A stretch of 9,811 bases of DNA from Cyanobacteria bacterium UBA947 (GTDB lineage Bacteria; Cyanobacteriota; Vampirovibrionia; Gastranaerophilales; Gastranaerophilaceae), in assembly GCA_002293275.1 (NCBI GenBank), contig DBCX01000044.1, forward strand, positions 14,612-24,422, written 5' to 3'. The notes under the pieces are model-generated. The model saw only the letters and a list, made by a program, of their open reading frames with translations. It was not told where the DNA came from and searched no databases. Below are positions 1 to 6,573 of the stretch, one piece after another (position 1 is the stretch's first letter; every line of letters starts with the position of its first letter). The translations under genes and the position numbers were made by a program.

Positions 1-26
1 TGCTCTACCAAATGAGCTAATCCCCC
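1..26 (-). tRNA. tRNA gene, 5' part only (possibly tRNA-Ala)
   Basis: Read on the minus strand, the first 26 bases give a 7-nt acceptor strand GGGGGAT, then U8, A9 and the D-arm GCTCA...TTGGTAGAGC, a standard tRNA 5' half. The anticodon lies outside the window, so the identity cannot be read. The GGGGGAT acceptor and this D-arm resemble many bacterial tRNA-Ala genes, but that is only a guess. It lies 46 bp downstream of rpmA on the same strand, with no promoter visible in the gap, so it may be co-transcribed with rplU-rpmA. Confidence 0.85.
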
Positions 27-27
27 A

Positions 28-41
28 AATTCAATTTTCAA
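28..41 (+). repeat. Two heptamer repeat units (consensus YTTTCMA)
   Basis: Two adjacent 7-nt units, AATTCAA and TTTTCAA, lie between rpmA and the tRNA. Alone they would be trivial AT-rich sequence. They are listed because the same heptamer in the same reading direction forms a four-unit array in murF (1855-1882), and on the opposite strand a four-unit array in folC (7060-7087). Confidence 0.4.
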
Positions 42-43
42 AC

Positions 44-61
44 CGCGGGCCGCTGCCCGCG
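44..61 (-). terminator. GC-rich hairpin between rpmA and tRNA (weak terminator or processing hairpin)
   Basis: A perfect 7-bp stem (CGCGGGC at 44-50 pairing with GCCCGCG at 55-61) closes a 4-nt loop. It starts 12 nt past the rpmA stop. On the minus strand the stem is followed by GTTTGAAAATT rather than a clean U-run, so as an intrinsic terminator it is imperfect. It may only attenuate transcription, or it may protect the rpmA mRNA 3' end after tRNA processing. On the plus strand no T-tract follows. Confidence 0.45.
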
Positions 62-72
62 ACAAGCAACCG

Positions 73-330
73 TTACGCCGCCGCGTAAACACTCACCTGT
101 TTTCTGTCGCGCCTGTGCGCTTCAAATTTTACCTGTCCGTCAATCAACGCAAACAATGTATCATCAGATCCGATGCCGACATTCTCGCCCGGGTGGATTT
201 TAGTTCCGCGCTGACGCACCAAGATATTACCGGCCTTGACAACCTGCCCGCCGAACTTCTTTACGCCTAACCGTTTCGCTTTCGAGTCGCGTCCGTTCTT
301 GGTGGAGCCGACCCCCTTCTTTGATGCCAT
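73..330 (-). CDS. rpmA: Large ribosomal subunit protein bL27
   Basis: This 85-residue protein is full length for bL27, which sits near the peptidyl-transferase centre of the 50S subunit with its N-terminal tail reaching toward the tRNA acceptor ends. The N-terminus reads [15 protein letters not shown], followed by [20 protein letters not shown] and HPG-NVG, the family signature from end to end. The ATG at 330 is preceded by AAAGGA (Shine-Dalgarno) at proper spacing. The mature tail begins directly after Met. The cleavable extension of Firmicutes bL27 is absent, and no prp (ysxB) protease gene lies in the 18-bp gap after rplU. It is the second gene of the rplU-rpmA unit. Confidence 0.97.
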   Translation of the reverse strand: MASKKGVGSTKNGRDSKAKRLGVKKFGGQVVKAGNILVRQRGTKIHPGENVGIGSDDTLFALIDGQVKFEAHRRDRKQVSVYAAA

Positions 331-348
331 TTTCTACGTCCTTTCGAT

Positions 349-696
349 TTATTCTGCTGCTACTTCTTTTGTCTCTTTTGCCGCAGCGGTCTTGATTTTG
401 CCAATCATTACTCTTGTAAACTGCTGTCTGTGACCTTGTTTTTTTCTGTAACCCTTTTTGGGTCTTTGTTTGTAGACAATAATTTTTTTGTCTTTATCGT
501 GTTTTACAACGCTGCCTTCAATCAATGCGCCCTTTACATAAGGCTTTCCGACTTTTGATTTTGCGCCGTCCACTATCATAACTACTTTGTCAAATACGAC
601 TTTTGAATCCTTTTCGCCGCCGAGAAGTTCCACATCAACGTAACGTCCTTCCTCAACTTGATACTGTTTGCCGCCTGTTTCGACTATTGCGTACAT
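349..696 (-). CDS. rplU: Large ribosomal subunit protein bL21
   Basis: This protein of 115 residues starts MYAIVETGGKQYQVEEG, the classic bL21 opening. It continues through VGKPYVKGA, the strand segment VYKQRPKKGYRKKQGHRQ (23S rRNA-binding surface) and QFTRVMIGKI. bL21 is a 50S protein that contacts 23S rRNA and bL20. After KI there is an extra Ala/Lys/Glu tail of about 13 residues (TAAAKETKEVAAE), which makes it longer than the usual protein of roughly 103 residues. A clear AAAGGA lies 7 nt before the ATG. The gene is first in the unit with rpmA and has its own promoter (820-847) and a long leader. Confidence 0.97.
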   Translation of the reverse strand: MYAIVETGGKQYQVEEGRYVDVELLGGEKDSKVVFDKVVMIVDGAKSKVGKPYVKGALIEGSVVKHDKDKKIIVYKQRPKKGYRKKQGHRQQFTRVMIGKIKTAAAKETKEVAAE

Positions 697-813
697 CTTT
701 TTGTCCTTTCGCTAGTTAGCTTACCTTTAACGAGTACGGGCTCCGCCCTTTTACTCTCGGCTTGCTCGGGTTTCGTAACCATGCGGTTTTATTGAACGAT
801 TGACCCATATACA
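697..813 (-). promoter_or_regulatory. Structured 5' leader of rplU (candidate autoregulatory leader)
   Basis: Between the inferred transcription start (about 813, from the -10 at 820-825) and the rplU ATG lie roughly 117 untranslated nt. On the minus strand they form a small GGTT-ACGA-AACC hairpin (769-780). They also form a larger hairpin at 732-756: a 5-bp GAGTA/TACTC stem, an internal loop, then a 4-bp GGGC/GCCC stem with a 3-nt loop. A GCTA-AC-TAGC inverted repeat (711-720) lies immediately upstream of the AAAGGA ribosome-binding site. Leaders before rplU that control L21 synthesis are known in other bacteria (the Firmicutes L21 leader family). I cannot match this one to that family by eye. 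Confidence 0.5.
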
Positions 814-819
814 ACTCTA

Positions 820-847
820 ATTGTACGCGCTCAAAACATCAAGTCAA
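820..847 (-). promoter_or_regulatory. Sigma-70-type promoter for rplU-rpmA
   Basis: On the minus strand, -35 TTGACT (842-847) and -10 TACAAT (820-825) are separated by 16 bp. Each differs from consensus at one position. The promoter lies in the 204-bp divergent region between rplU and murF, and no other strong pair is seen on this strand. Confidence 0.75.
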
Positions 848-884
848 GGGGGTACAGGCCGCGGTGTTAAAATTTATTAATTTA

Positions 885-893
885 TGGTATAAT
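885..893 (+). promoter_or_regulatory. Extended -10 promoter for the murF-folC operon (leaderless)
   Basis: TGGTATAAT, a perfect -10 hexamer (888-893) with the TGn extension, ends 7 nt before the murF ATG at 901. A start 7-8 nt past the hexamer would place the first transcribed base at or next to the A of ATG. No purine-rich ribosome-binding site exists here (the spacer is TTTTTGT). No good -35 is seen; TGTTAA at 865-870 is a poor match at 17-bp spacing, as is usual for extended -10 promoters. Confidence 0.7.
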
Positions 894-900
894 TTTTTGT

Positions 901-2052
901 ATGGAGTTGAGGGATATCGCCGCTAAATTTAACATTTCGACCGACACGAGGACGATTAAGCCCGGTGATTGGTATCTGCCGCTTAAAGGCGCGAACTTTG
1001 ACGGCGAGGACTATATCCAAACCGCGCTGGACAAAGGCGCTGCCGGTGCGTTCGCCACAAAAGACATCCCCGGGACTTTCAAGGTTGAAAACACTTTGAT
1101 GACCTACCTTGAACTTGCAAAGTTGCGTAAAGAACAAATCGCGCCGACTGTTGTTGCAATTACGGGCAGCTCGGGCAAAACCACCACAAAAGAGATGGTC
1201 GCCTCGGTTTTGGGGCAAAAATTTAAGGTCCACAAAACTTTGCTCAACCACAACAACGAAGTCGGGTTTTGCCAGACGATTTTTTCTATGCCAAAAGACA
1301 CGCAGGTGCTGGTGGTGGAGATGGGGATGCGTGGAGCCGGCGAGATTGAGCTGCTTTCCAAATATGCGCAGCCCGATATTGCAATCATCACAAACGTCGG
1401 CAGCGCGCACATCGGACGGTTGGGCTCGGTGGAGAATATAGCAAAAGCCAAATGTGAAATCACCAAATACCTGAAAGGCACGCTGATTGCGCTTGACAGT
1501 AAACTGCTGCGCAAATACTGTAATTTCGCCGGTGAAAAAATCTTTTACCCGGCAGCGGACGATTTTAACGCTGAAAATACCGCTGCCGCCACGCAGGCGG
1601 GGTTAAAATTAGGAATGACGACTGACCAAATCAAAGCGGGGCTTGCGGCGTACAAACCGATTGAAAAGCGCTGGGAGCAGGTGCGCGCGGGCGGGTTTAA
1701 TATAATAAACGACGCGTACAACGCCAACCCGGAGTCAATGACAGCGGCGGTGAAGGCGTTTGTTGAGCTTTACCCGAACTCGGTTGTGGTGCTGGGCGAT
1801 ATGGGCGAGTTGGGCGAACAGGCGGCCGGGCTGCACAAGCAGGTCGGGAAAAAGCTTTCCACTTTCAATTCTCAATTTTCCGTCTTGACAGTTGGTGAGC
1901 TTGCAAAGCACATCGGCGGGGACAAACATTTTGATACGATTGCCGAAATATCCCGTTACATTCTTGCAAATTTTGACAAAAACACTACAATATTCTTAAA
2001 GGCGTCGCGCCCGATGAAGTTTGAACAGATAATAGAGGAACTTTCCAAATGA
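901..2052 (+). CDS. murF: UDP-MurNAc-tripeptide--D-Ala-D-Ala ligase MurF, compact form
   Basis: MurF is the cytoplasmic ATP-dependent ligase that adds D-Ala-D-Ala to UDP-MurNAc-tripeptide. Visible motifs: N-terminal STDTRTIKPGDWYLPLKG (residues 13-30), P-loop GSSGKTTTK (89-97), NHNNEVG (116-122), VEMGMRGAGEI (139-149), NVGSAHIG...GS-ENIAKAK (165-184, with the expected carbamoylated Lys), DAYNANPESM (271-280), GDMGELG (299-305) and LKASRPMKFEQII near the C-terminus. At 383 residues it is about 60-70 shorter than E. coli MurF. About 40 are missing between residues 185 and 240, and the HNxxN motif reads FNAEN (222-226). The ATG at 901 is chosen because homology begins at residue 1; it lacks a ribosome-binding site. 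The 3' end overlaps mraY by ATGA. Confidence 0.93.
   Translation: MELRDIAAKFNISTDTRTIKPGDWYLPLKGANFDGEDYIQTALDKGAAGAFATKDIPGTFKVENTLMTYLELAKLRKEQIAPTVVAITGSSGKTTTKEMVASVLGQKFKVHKTLLNHNNEVGFCQTIFSMPKDTQVLVVEMGMRGAGEIELLSKYAQPDIAIITNVGSAHIGRLGSVENIAKAKCEITKYLKGTLIALDSKLLRKYCNFAGEKIFYPAADDFNAENTAAATQAGLKLGMTTDQIKAGLAAYKPIEKRWEQVRAGGFNIINDAYNANPESMTAAVKAFVELYPNSVVVLGDMGELGEQAAGLHKQVGKKLSTFNSQFSVLTVGELAKHIGGDKHFDTIAEISRYILANFDKNTTIFLKASRPMKFEQIIEELSK
1855..1882 (+). repeat. Four-unit heptamer array inside murF
   Basis: Four contiguous 7-nt units fit the consensus YTTTCMA (first unit CTTTCCA, second CTTTCAA). They are read through as residues 319-327 of MurF (LSTFNSQFS), in a variable helix/loop of the C-terminal domain. 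Seven is not a multiple of three, so adding a single unit would shift the frame. The array matches the consensus of the folC array (7060-7087) in opposite orientation. Confidence 0.55.
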
Positions 2053-3011
2053 TTATGGTAACGATAGCGTTTTTGCTCGGATTAATACTGTGCCTGTTGT
2101 TCGGGGTGCCGTATATTGATTTTTTGCAAAAAAGGATGATAGGCCAGTATGTAAAAGAGCTTGCGCCGCACTCTCACGCGAGTAAACAGGGGACGCCGAC
2201 AACGGGCGGGGTGTTTATGGTGACGGCGCTGGTTGCGGCGGCTGTGATTACGCTTTTGCTTGCGCAAAAACTCAAAACCGAGGCGCTGATAATCCTTTTA
2301 TCGCTGTTATTTTACACGTTTGCCGGGTTTCAGGACGATTATTTAAAATTGAAGGGCAAAGGTAACGACGGGCTTTCACCGAAGGGTAAATTTTTGCGTC
2401 AGCTTGCTATCGCGCTTTTGCCGGTGTCGTTTTTGTTGATGTCAGGTCAAACGGGGATTGATGTCGGGGTGTATCATGTGGAATTAGGCTGGTTCTATCC
2501 GCTGCTGGCGGTTTTTGTGATAACGGGTGCGTCAAACGCGTTTAATTTAACGGACGGGCTGGACGGGCTTGCGGCGGGGGCGGGGGTGCCTGTGTTTGTG
2601 GCGAGCGCGCTGATTGCGTTTTTCACCGGGTATACGCAGGTTGCGATAATTGCGGCTGCGGCGGCCGGTGTGCTGCTCGGGTTTTTGAAGTTCAACGCGC
2701 CCAAGGCGCAGGTGTTTATGGGTGATACGGGCTCGCTTGCGATTGGCGGGCTGCTCGGGACGCTTGCCGTGATGGGCAAGTTTGAAATTTTGCTGATATT
2801 GCTTGGCGGGGTGTTTGTTTTGGAGACGCTTTCGGTCATCATTCAGATATTCAGTTACAGAACAACGGGCAAACGTGTGTTCAAAATGTCGCCGCTGCAT
2901 CACCATTTTGAACTTTGCGGCTGGTCGGAGGCTAAGATAGTCAAGGTATTCACGGCTGTTTCGGTGCTGTTTTGCGCGGCGGCGTTGATAATTGAGTGGG
3001 GTATCCGGTGA
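2049..3011 (+). CDS. mraY: Phospho-MurNAc-pentapeptide transferase MraY
   Basis: MraY is the integral membrane enzyme that transfers phospho-MurNAc-pentapeptide from UDP to undecaprenyl phosphate, making lipid I at the inner leaflet. The 320 residues are slightly short but normal for the family. All signature motifs are present: KQGTPTTGG (46-54), DDYLK (96-100, Mg/catalytic Asp pair), NAFNLTDGLDGLAAG (163-177), MGDTGSLAIGG (224-234) and HHHFE (284-288). About ten hydrophobic segments can be picked out, starting with residues 3-20. The ATG overlaps the murF stop (ATGA), with AGAGGAA about 8 nt upstream; a second in-frame ATG is codon 3. The downstream murD starts within its last codons. Confidence 0.97.
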   Translation: MIMVTIAFLLGLILCLLFGVPYIDFLQKRMIGQYVKELAPHSHASKQGTPTTGGVFMVTALVAAAVITLLLAQKLKTEALIILLSLLFYTFAGFQDDYLKLKGKGNDGLSPKGKFLRQLAIALLPVSFLLMSGQTGIDVGVYHVELGWFYPLLAVFVITGASNAFNLTDGLDGLAAGAGVPVFVASALIAFFTGYTQVAIIAAAAAGVLLGFLKFNAPKAQVFMGDTGSLAIGGLLGTLAVMGKFEILLILLGGVFVLETLSVIIQIFSYRTTGKRVFKMSPLHHHFELCGWSEAKIVKVFTAVSVLFCAAALIIEWGIR

Positions 3012-4273
3012 AGGGTAAATTTGCAGACAGTCCTGATAGCTGCAGCGGCCGTAAGGCGCTTGTTTTGGGGCAGTCAAAAAGCGGGATTGCGGCGGCAAAA
3101 CTTCTTGCGGCGCAAGGTTGGGATGTTTATTTGAGCGAGTATGCCGATGTAGAGCCGGTGCAGCTTGACGGTGTTCGGGTGGAAACCGGCGGGCACAGCG
3201 ATGCGTTTCTTGAAGGCGCCGAGCTTGTTGTGACGAGCCCCGGGATCCCGCCGCACAGTGAGATTTTGCAAAAGGTCAATGCGGCGGGAATTGAGCTGAT
3301 TTCAGAGATTGAGCTGGCATATCGTTATGGCGGCGAGTGGATTGCAATAACAGGTACCAACGGAAAAACGACAACCACGGCGCTTGTGGCGCATATCCTC
3401 GGTGAAACGCCGTGCGGTAACTATGGCCTGCCGCCGTCAGAGCTGCAAACTGACAGATACGTTTGCGAGGTCAGTTCATTTCAATTAGAATTCAGTCCGA
3501 CATTTGCGCCGAAAATCGCAGTGTGGACGAACTTTGCGCCGGACCATCTTGACTGGCACGGGGGGTTGGAAAACTATTTCAACGCGAAAGCGGGTATGTT
3601 TAAACGTGCGCAATACGCCATGTTGAACGCGGCAGACAAGAGTTTAGCTGATTTTAAACCGGCAGGCAAAGTGTTTTGGTTCGGCGTGCAGGATTACAAA
3701 GACGCAATTTATTTTGGCAAAGAAAAAATTATTGACATAAAAGATTGCCCGATTTTCGGGCGTCACAACTACGAGAACATTGAGGCGGCAATAATTTGCG
3801 CCAAAATTGAGGGTGTGCCAAACGAAAAAATCCGCGAAAAAATAATGTCATTTACCCCGCCCGAGCACAGGATGGAAAAGTGCGGCAAGCAGGGCAAAAT
3901 CAGTTTTTACAACGATTCAAAGGCGACCAATCCGGAGGCTGCAATCGTTGCGATAAAAGCATTTCAGGATAAAGATGTGGTGCTGATTGCGGGCGGACGG
4001 GACAAGAACACGGATTTGAGCGGGTTTTGCGAGGCGGTTAAAGGTCACATCTCGAACGTTGTTTTGATTGGTGAGGCTGCTGCGCGGTTTGAGCAAAACC
4101 TTGCGGCAAGCGGGTTTAGCAACATAAAAACCGCACCGACGCTGCAAGCGGCAATTGATGCTGCGGTGAGCTTGAACCCTGATGCGGTGCTGCTATCGCC
4201 TGCGTGCGCGAGTTTTGATATGTTTAAAAGTTATGAGGAAAGGGGAAAGGTGTTCAAAGATTATGTCGGTTAG
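3008..4273 (+). CDS. murD: UDP-MurNAc-L-alanine--D-glutamate ligase MurD
   Basis: MurD is the cytoplasmic ATP-dependent ligase adding D-Glu to UDP-MurNAc-L-Ala. I choose GTG 3008, which overlaps the mraY stop as GTGA and has a G-rich GAGTGGGG about 6 nt upstream. An in-frame GTG at 2996 would add four residues but has no ribosome-binding site. Numbered from 3008 (421 residues; E. coli has 438): an N-terminal Rossmann-like VLGQSKSG, P-loop GTNGKTTT (116-123), EVSSFQLE (154-161), NFAPDHLDWHG (175-185), the probable carbamoylated Lys194 in NAKAG, HNYEN (253-257), PPEHRME (284-290), NDSKATNP (302-309), GGRDKN (329-334) and SPACASFD (397-404). The segment after the P-loop is a little shortened. 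The 3' end overlaps ftsW by 11 nt. Confidence 0.96.
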   Translation: MKGKFADSPDSCSGRKALVLGQSKSGIAAAKLLAAQGWDVYLSEYADVEPVQLDGVRVETGGHSDAFLEGAELVVTSPGIPPHSEILQKVNAAGIELISEIELAYRYGGEWIAITGTNGKTTTTALVAHILGETPCGNYGLPPSELQTDRYVCEVSSFQLEFSPTFAPKIAVWTNFAPDHLDWHGGLENYFNAKAGMFKRAQYAMLNAADKSLADFKPAGKVFWFGVQDYKDAIYFGKEKIIDIKDCPIFGRHNYENIEAAIICAKIEGVPNEKIREKIMSFTPPEHRMEKCGKQGKISFYNDSKATNPEAAIVAIKAFQDKDVVLIAGGRDKNTDLSGFCEAVKGHISNVVLIGEAAARFEQNLAASGFSNIKTAPTLQAAIDAAVSLNPDAVLLSPACASFDMFKSYEERGKVFKDYVG

Positions 4274-5432
4274 ACGAACAAGAGTGATAAATAAAGAACC
4301 GATGCCGAGCGTAATCCTGTCCTCGCCTGACAAAACGTTGCTTTTGGTGGTGACATTCCTTGTTATTATCGGGTTTATGGCGATTTTCTCGGCGACTGCG
4401 CCAAAATGTTTGGATGAGGGCGGCAACCCTGCGCAGTTTCTTCTTCGCCAGCTCGGGTGCTTTGTGGTCGGGTTTTTAGGGCTGAAATTCTTCGTGAATT
4501 ACGATTATAAAAAGTTGCCGAAGTGGGATGTTATGGTTTTGGTGGTTATTATTGCATTGCTTGCGCTGGTTGACTTTACGCCGCTCGGAGTGACGATTAA
4601 CGGTGCAAAACGGTGGATAGCGCTGGGCGGGTTTCAGCTGCAGCCGTCGGAGTTTGCAAAACCCGCGCTGGTGCTGCTTTTTGCCAGCGCGTTCCAACGC
4701 AACGCAAACCTGTTTGAGCGCAAAAAATGGCTGCTCGCGATTTTGCCGATAGCCGCGATTATTGCGTTTGTGTTCATCCAGCCGAATTTAAGTATGGTGA
4801 TTTTGCTGCTTGCAACTACGGTTGTGATGTATTTGAGTGCGGGCGGGTCGTTCAAATTGTTTTTCACGATGCTGGGTGCGGGGATTGCAGGGCTTGTTGT
4901 TGCAGCGGCGACGCTGATAAAGCCGTACCAGCTGCAGCGGCTAAAAACGTGGCTCAACCCTGATTTGGACCCGCTTGGAGCCGGGTACAACATAATCCAG
5001 TCACTCATTGCGTTTGCGGCCGGCGGGTTGTGGGGAACAGGTTACGGGGCGTCTATCCAAAAACTCCAATATCTGCCGGAGTGCCACACGGACTTTATTT
5101 TTGCGGTGCTCGCGGAAGAATTCGGGTTCATCGGGTGCGTGCTTTTAATTGGGTTGTTCTTCACGTTTGTCCAGCGCGGGTTTTTGATAGCATCGCGGTG
5201 CTCTGATATGTACGGAAAAATTCTGGCGGTCGGGATAACGTTTTCAATCGGGTTTCAGGCGTTTATGAATATGAGTGTTGCAAGCTCGTTCCTGCCGGCA
5301 ACGGGTATCCCGCTGCCGTTCATCAGTTACGGCGGCTCGTCACTTATTGTGTCTATGTGGATGGTCGGGATTTTGTTGAACATTTCGCGCAAGCGCATCA
5401 AGATGATTAAAGGTGAGGGTGCAAATGTCTAA
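4263..5432 (+). CDS. ftsW: Septal peptidoglycan glycosyltransferase FtsW (SEDS family)
   Basis: FtsW polymerises lipid II at the division site with its cognate class B penicillin-binding protein. Numbered from ATG 4263 (389 residues): first membrane segment around 26-44, NGAKRWI (113-119), QPSEFAK (127-133), QPNLSMVILLL, WGTGYGASIQKLQYLPE then CHTDFIFA (272-281, containing the conserved Asp277 proposed as catalytic in SEDS enzymes), and GIPLPFISYGGSS (348-360). The frame is open back to 4182 inside murD, but those residues (cysteine- and arginine-rich) are not FtsW-like. ATG 4263 has GGAAAGGGGAAAGG upstream at rather long spacing (about 12 nt). ATG 4302 is an alternative. FtsW rather than RodA is inferred from its position between murD and murG. 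The stop overlaps the mini-ORF before murG. Confidence 0.95.
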   Translation: MSVRRTRVINKEPMPSVILSSPDKTLLLVVTFLVIIGFMAIFSATAPKCLDEGGNPAQFLLRQLGCFVVGFLGLKFFVNYDYKKLPKWDVMVLVVIIALLALVDFTPLGVTINGAKRWIALGGFQLQPSEFAKPALVLLFASAFQRNANLFERKKWLLAILPIAAIIAFVFIQPNLSMVILLLATTVVMYLSAGGSFKLFFTMLGAGIAGLVVAAATLIKPYQLQRLKTWLNPDLDPLGAGYNIIQSLIAFAAGGLWGTGYGASIQKLQYLPECHTDFIFAVLAEEFGFIGCVLLIGLFFTFVQRGFLIASRCSDMYGKILAVGITFSIGFQAFMNMSVASSFLPATGIPLPFISYGGSSLIVSMWMVGILLNISRKRIKMIKGEGANV

Positions 5433-5460
5433 ATACTTCGTGACAGGCGGCGGGGGGTAA
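5425..5460 (+). CDS. 11-codon mini-ORF duplicating the MurG N-terminus
   Basis: ATG 5425 opens an ORF encoding MSKYFVTGGGG and ends in TAA at 5458-5460, directly abutting and in frame with the murG ATG at 5461. It has the better translation signal of the two: AAGGTGAGGG lies about 6 nt before its ATG. It also overlaps the ftsW stop by 8 nt, the same overlap seen between murG and folC. The peptide looks like the expected first residues of MurG up to the glycine-rich loop, then stops. Likely readings are the remnant of the ancestral murG start left by a 51-bp in-frame duplication, or a leader peptide that couples murG translation to ftsW. I infer that it is translated; function is unproven. Confidence 0.6.
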   Translation: MSKYFVTGGGG

Positions 5461-5505
5461 ATGATGGGGTTGCCTCGCAAAAAATATTTCGTGACAGGTG
5501 GTGGC
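5431..5505 (+). repeat. Imperfect direct repeat at the murG start (offset 51 bp)
   Basis: Copy 1 (5431-5454) and copy 2 (5482-5505) match at 20 of 24 bases, and both encode KYFVTGGG. The four differences all fall at third codon positions (Tyr TAC/TAT, Gly GGC/GGT twice, Gly GGG/GGC). The offset is 17 codons. Copy 1 runs into a six-G tract and a stop; copy 2 continues into the intact MurG. Diverged third positions argue against a very recent simple tandem duplication. Confidence 0.8.
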
Positions 5506-6573
5506 ACCGGCGGCCACATATATCCGGCGATTGCCGTGATTGATACGCTTTTGGAAGAAAGCGCGCAGGTTTATTATGTTGGCAACCCGAAAAATCTTGA
5601 GTTTGAAATCGCATCACAAAAAAGGTATGACTTTTTGGGGGTGAATGTTAAGGGTATGCCGCGTCAGTTTGGGGCAGGGTTTGTGAAATGGTGTGTGCAG
5701 CTGCTGGCGGCATCGTTTAAGGCCGGTTATTATATTAAAAAATACAAGCCGGATGCGATTTTCGGCACGGGCGGGTATGTGTCGGCGCCTGTTTTGATTG
5801 CGGCGATTGTTTTGGGATGCCCGTATATGCTGCACGATTGCGATGCGCAGCCGGGGCTTGTCACGCGCAGGCTTGGGTCAAAAGCGGCGGTTGTATCGCT
5901 CGCGTTTGAAAGTGCAAAAAAATTCATCAACAACAAAAATGTCGTCGTTAACGGAAACCCTATCCGCGACGCGTTCAAAACCTTGACGCAGGAGAGCGCG
6001 CGCGAGGCGCTGGGGCTGGAAAACAAGCTTACCGTATGCATTATGGGCGGTTCGCAGGGCGCAAGAACGATTAACGATGCGGCGGTTGAGCTGTTGAAAG
6101 AACTGTCGCACCAAAATATTCAGGTGATTTTTCAAACCGGTAAAAAGAACTTTGAGCGTGTGATAGAGCGGCTTATCAGCATTTATCCGGAGTATGCGTG
6201 TGATAAAAATTTAATTGTGCGGCCATATTTTGAAGATATGGTGAGGGTGTTGAAATCAAGCGACATCGCGGTTTCGCGCGCAGGGTCGTTGAGCTTGTCG
6301 GAGATTTGCGCATCCGCTGTTGCGGCGGTACTTGTGCCATATCCGCACGCTGCGGCCGACCACCAGCGCAAAAACGCCAACTATCTGGTTGAGCACGGTG
6401 CGGCGCTTTATCTTGAAGACTCTGATGTGACGCGCCAATCGTTGAAAAGACTTATTGATGAACTCTCTGAACCGGTGCGTCTGGCGCAGGTCAAAAAAAA
6501 CTCACTGGCGCTGGCGTATTTTGACGGCTGCGAAAAAATTGTTGCGCAGTTGAAGGCGATCGCTAATGTATAA
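5461..6573 (+). CDS. murG: UDP-GlcNAc--lipid I GlcNAc transferase MurG
   Basis: MurG is the GT28-family peripheral membrane enzyme that converts lipid I to lipid II using UDP-GlcNAc. From ATG 5461 (370 residues): GGGTGGH (13-19, lipid-pyrophosphate-binding loop), GTGGYVSAP (102-110), GNPIRD (165-170), GGSQGAR (196-202), RAGSLSLSE (273-281) and PYPHAAADHQ (293-302, UDP-GlcNAc site). The usual HEQN loop reads HDCDAQPGL (125-133). The first six residues (MMGLPR) precede the homologous region and appear to be new. ATG 5464 is an alternative start. There is no purine-rich Shine-Dalgarno at normal distance, only a G6 tract 3 nt (6 nt from ATG 5464) upstream, and the gene follows the mini-ORF stop as TAAATG, so reinitiation is probable. 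It overlaps folC by 8 nt. Confidence 0.95.
   Translation: MMGLPRKKYFVTGGGTGGHIYPAIAVIDTLLEESAQVYYVGNPKNLEFEIASQKRYDFLGVNVKGMPRQFGAGFVKWCVQLLAASFKAGYYIKKYKPDAIFGTGGYVSAPVLIAAIVLGCPYMLHDCDAQPGLVTRRLGSKAAVVSLAFESAKKFINNKNVVVNGNPIRDAFKTLTQESAREALGLENKLTVCIMGGSQGARTINDAAVELLKELSHQNIQVIFQTGKKNFERVIERLISIYPEYACDKNLIVRPYFEDMVRVLKSSDIAVSRAGSLSLSEICASAVAAVLVPYPHAAADHQRKNANYLVEHGAALYLEDSDVTRQSLKRLIDELSEPVRLAQVKKNSLALAYFDGCEKIVAQLKAIANV

Noticed and set aside
877..1410. 177-codon minus-strand open frame opposite murF
   Set aside because: It lies antisense to conserved MurF motifs, has an unfamiliar His/Arg/Asn-rich composition and no ribosome-binding site; it is a shadow of the GC-biased coding strand.
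2547..3098. 183-codon minus-strand open frame opposite mraY and murD
   Set aside because: It crosses two well-supported genes, encodes Arg/His/Pro-rich low-complexity sequence and resembles no family.
4182..4262. 27-residue N-terminal extension of FtsW
   Set aside because: The sequence lies inside the conserved end of murD, is Cys/Arg-rich and unlike FtsW, and ATG 4263 fits the operon overlap pattern.
6556..6563. GCGATCGC, the HIP1 palindrome abundant in many cyanobacteria
   Set aside because: I noticed only one copy in 9.8 kb, at the murG 3' end; a single 8-mer can occur by chance and does not show HIP1 enrichment.
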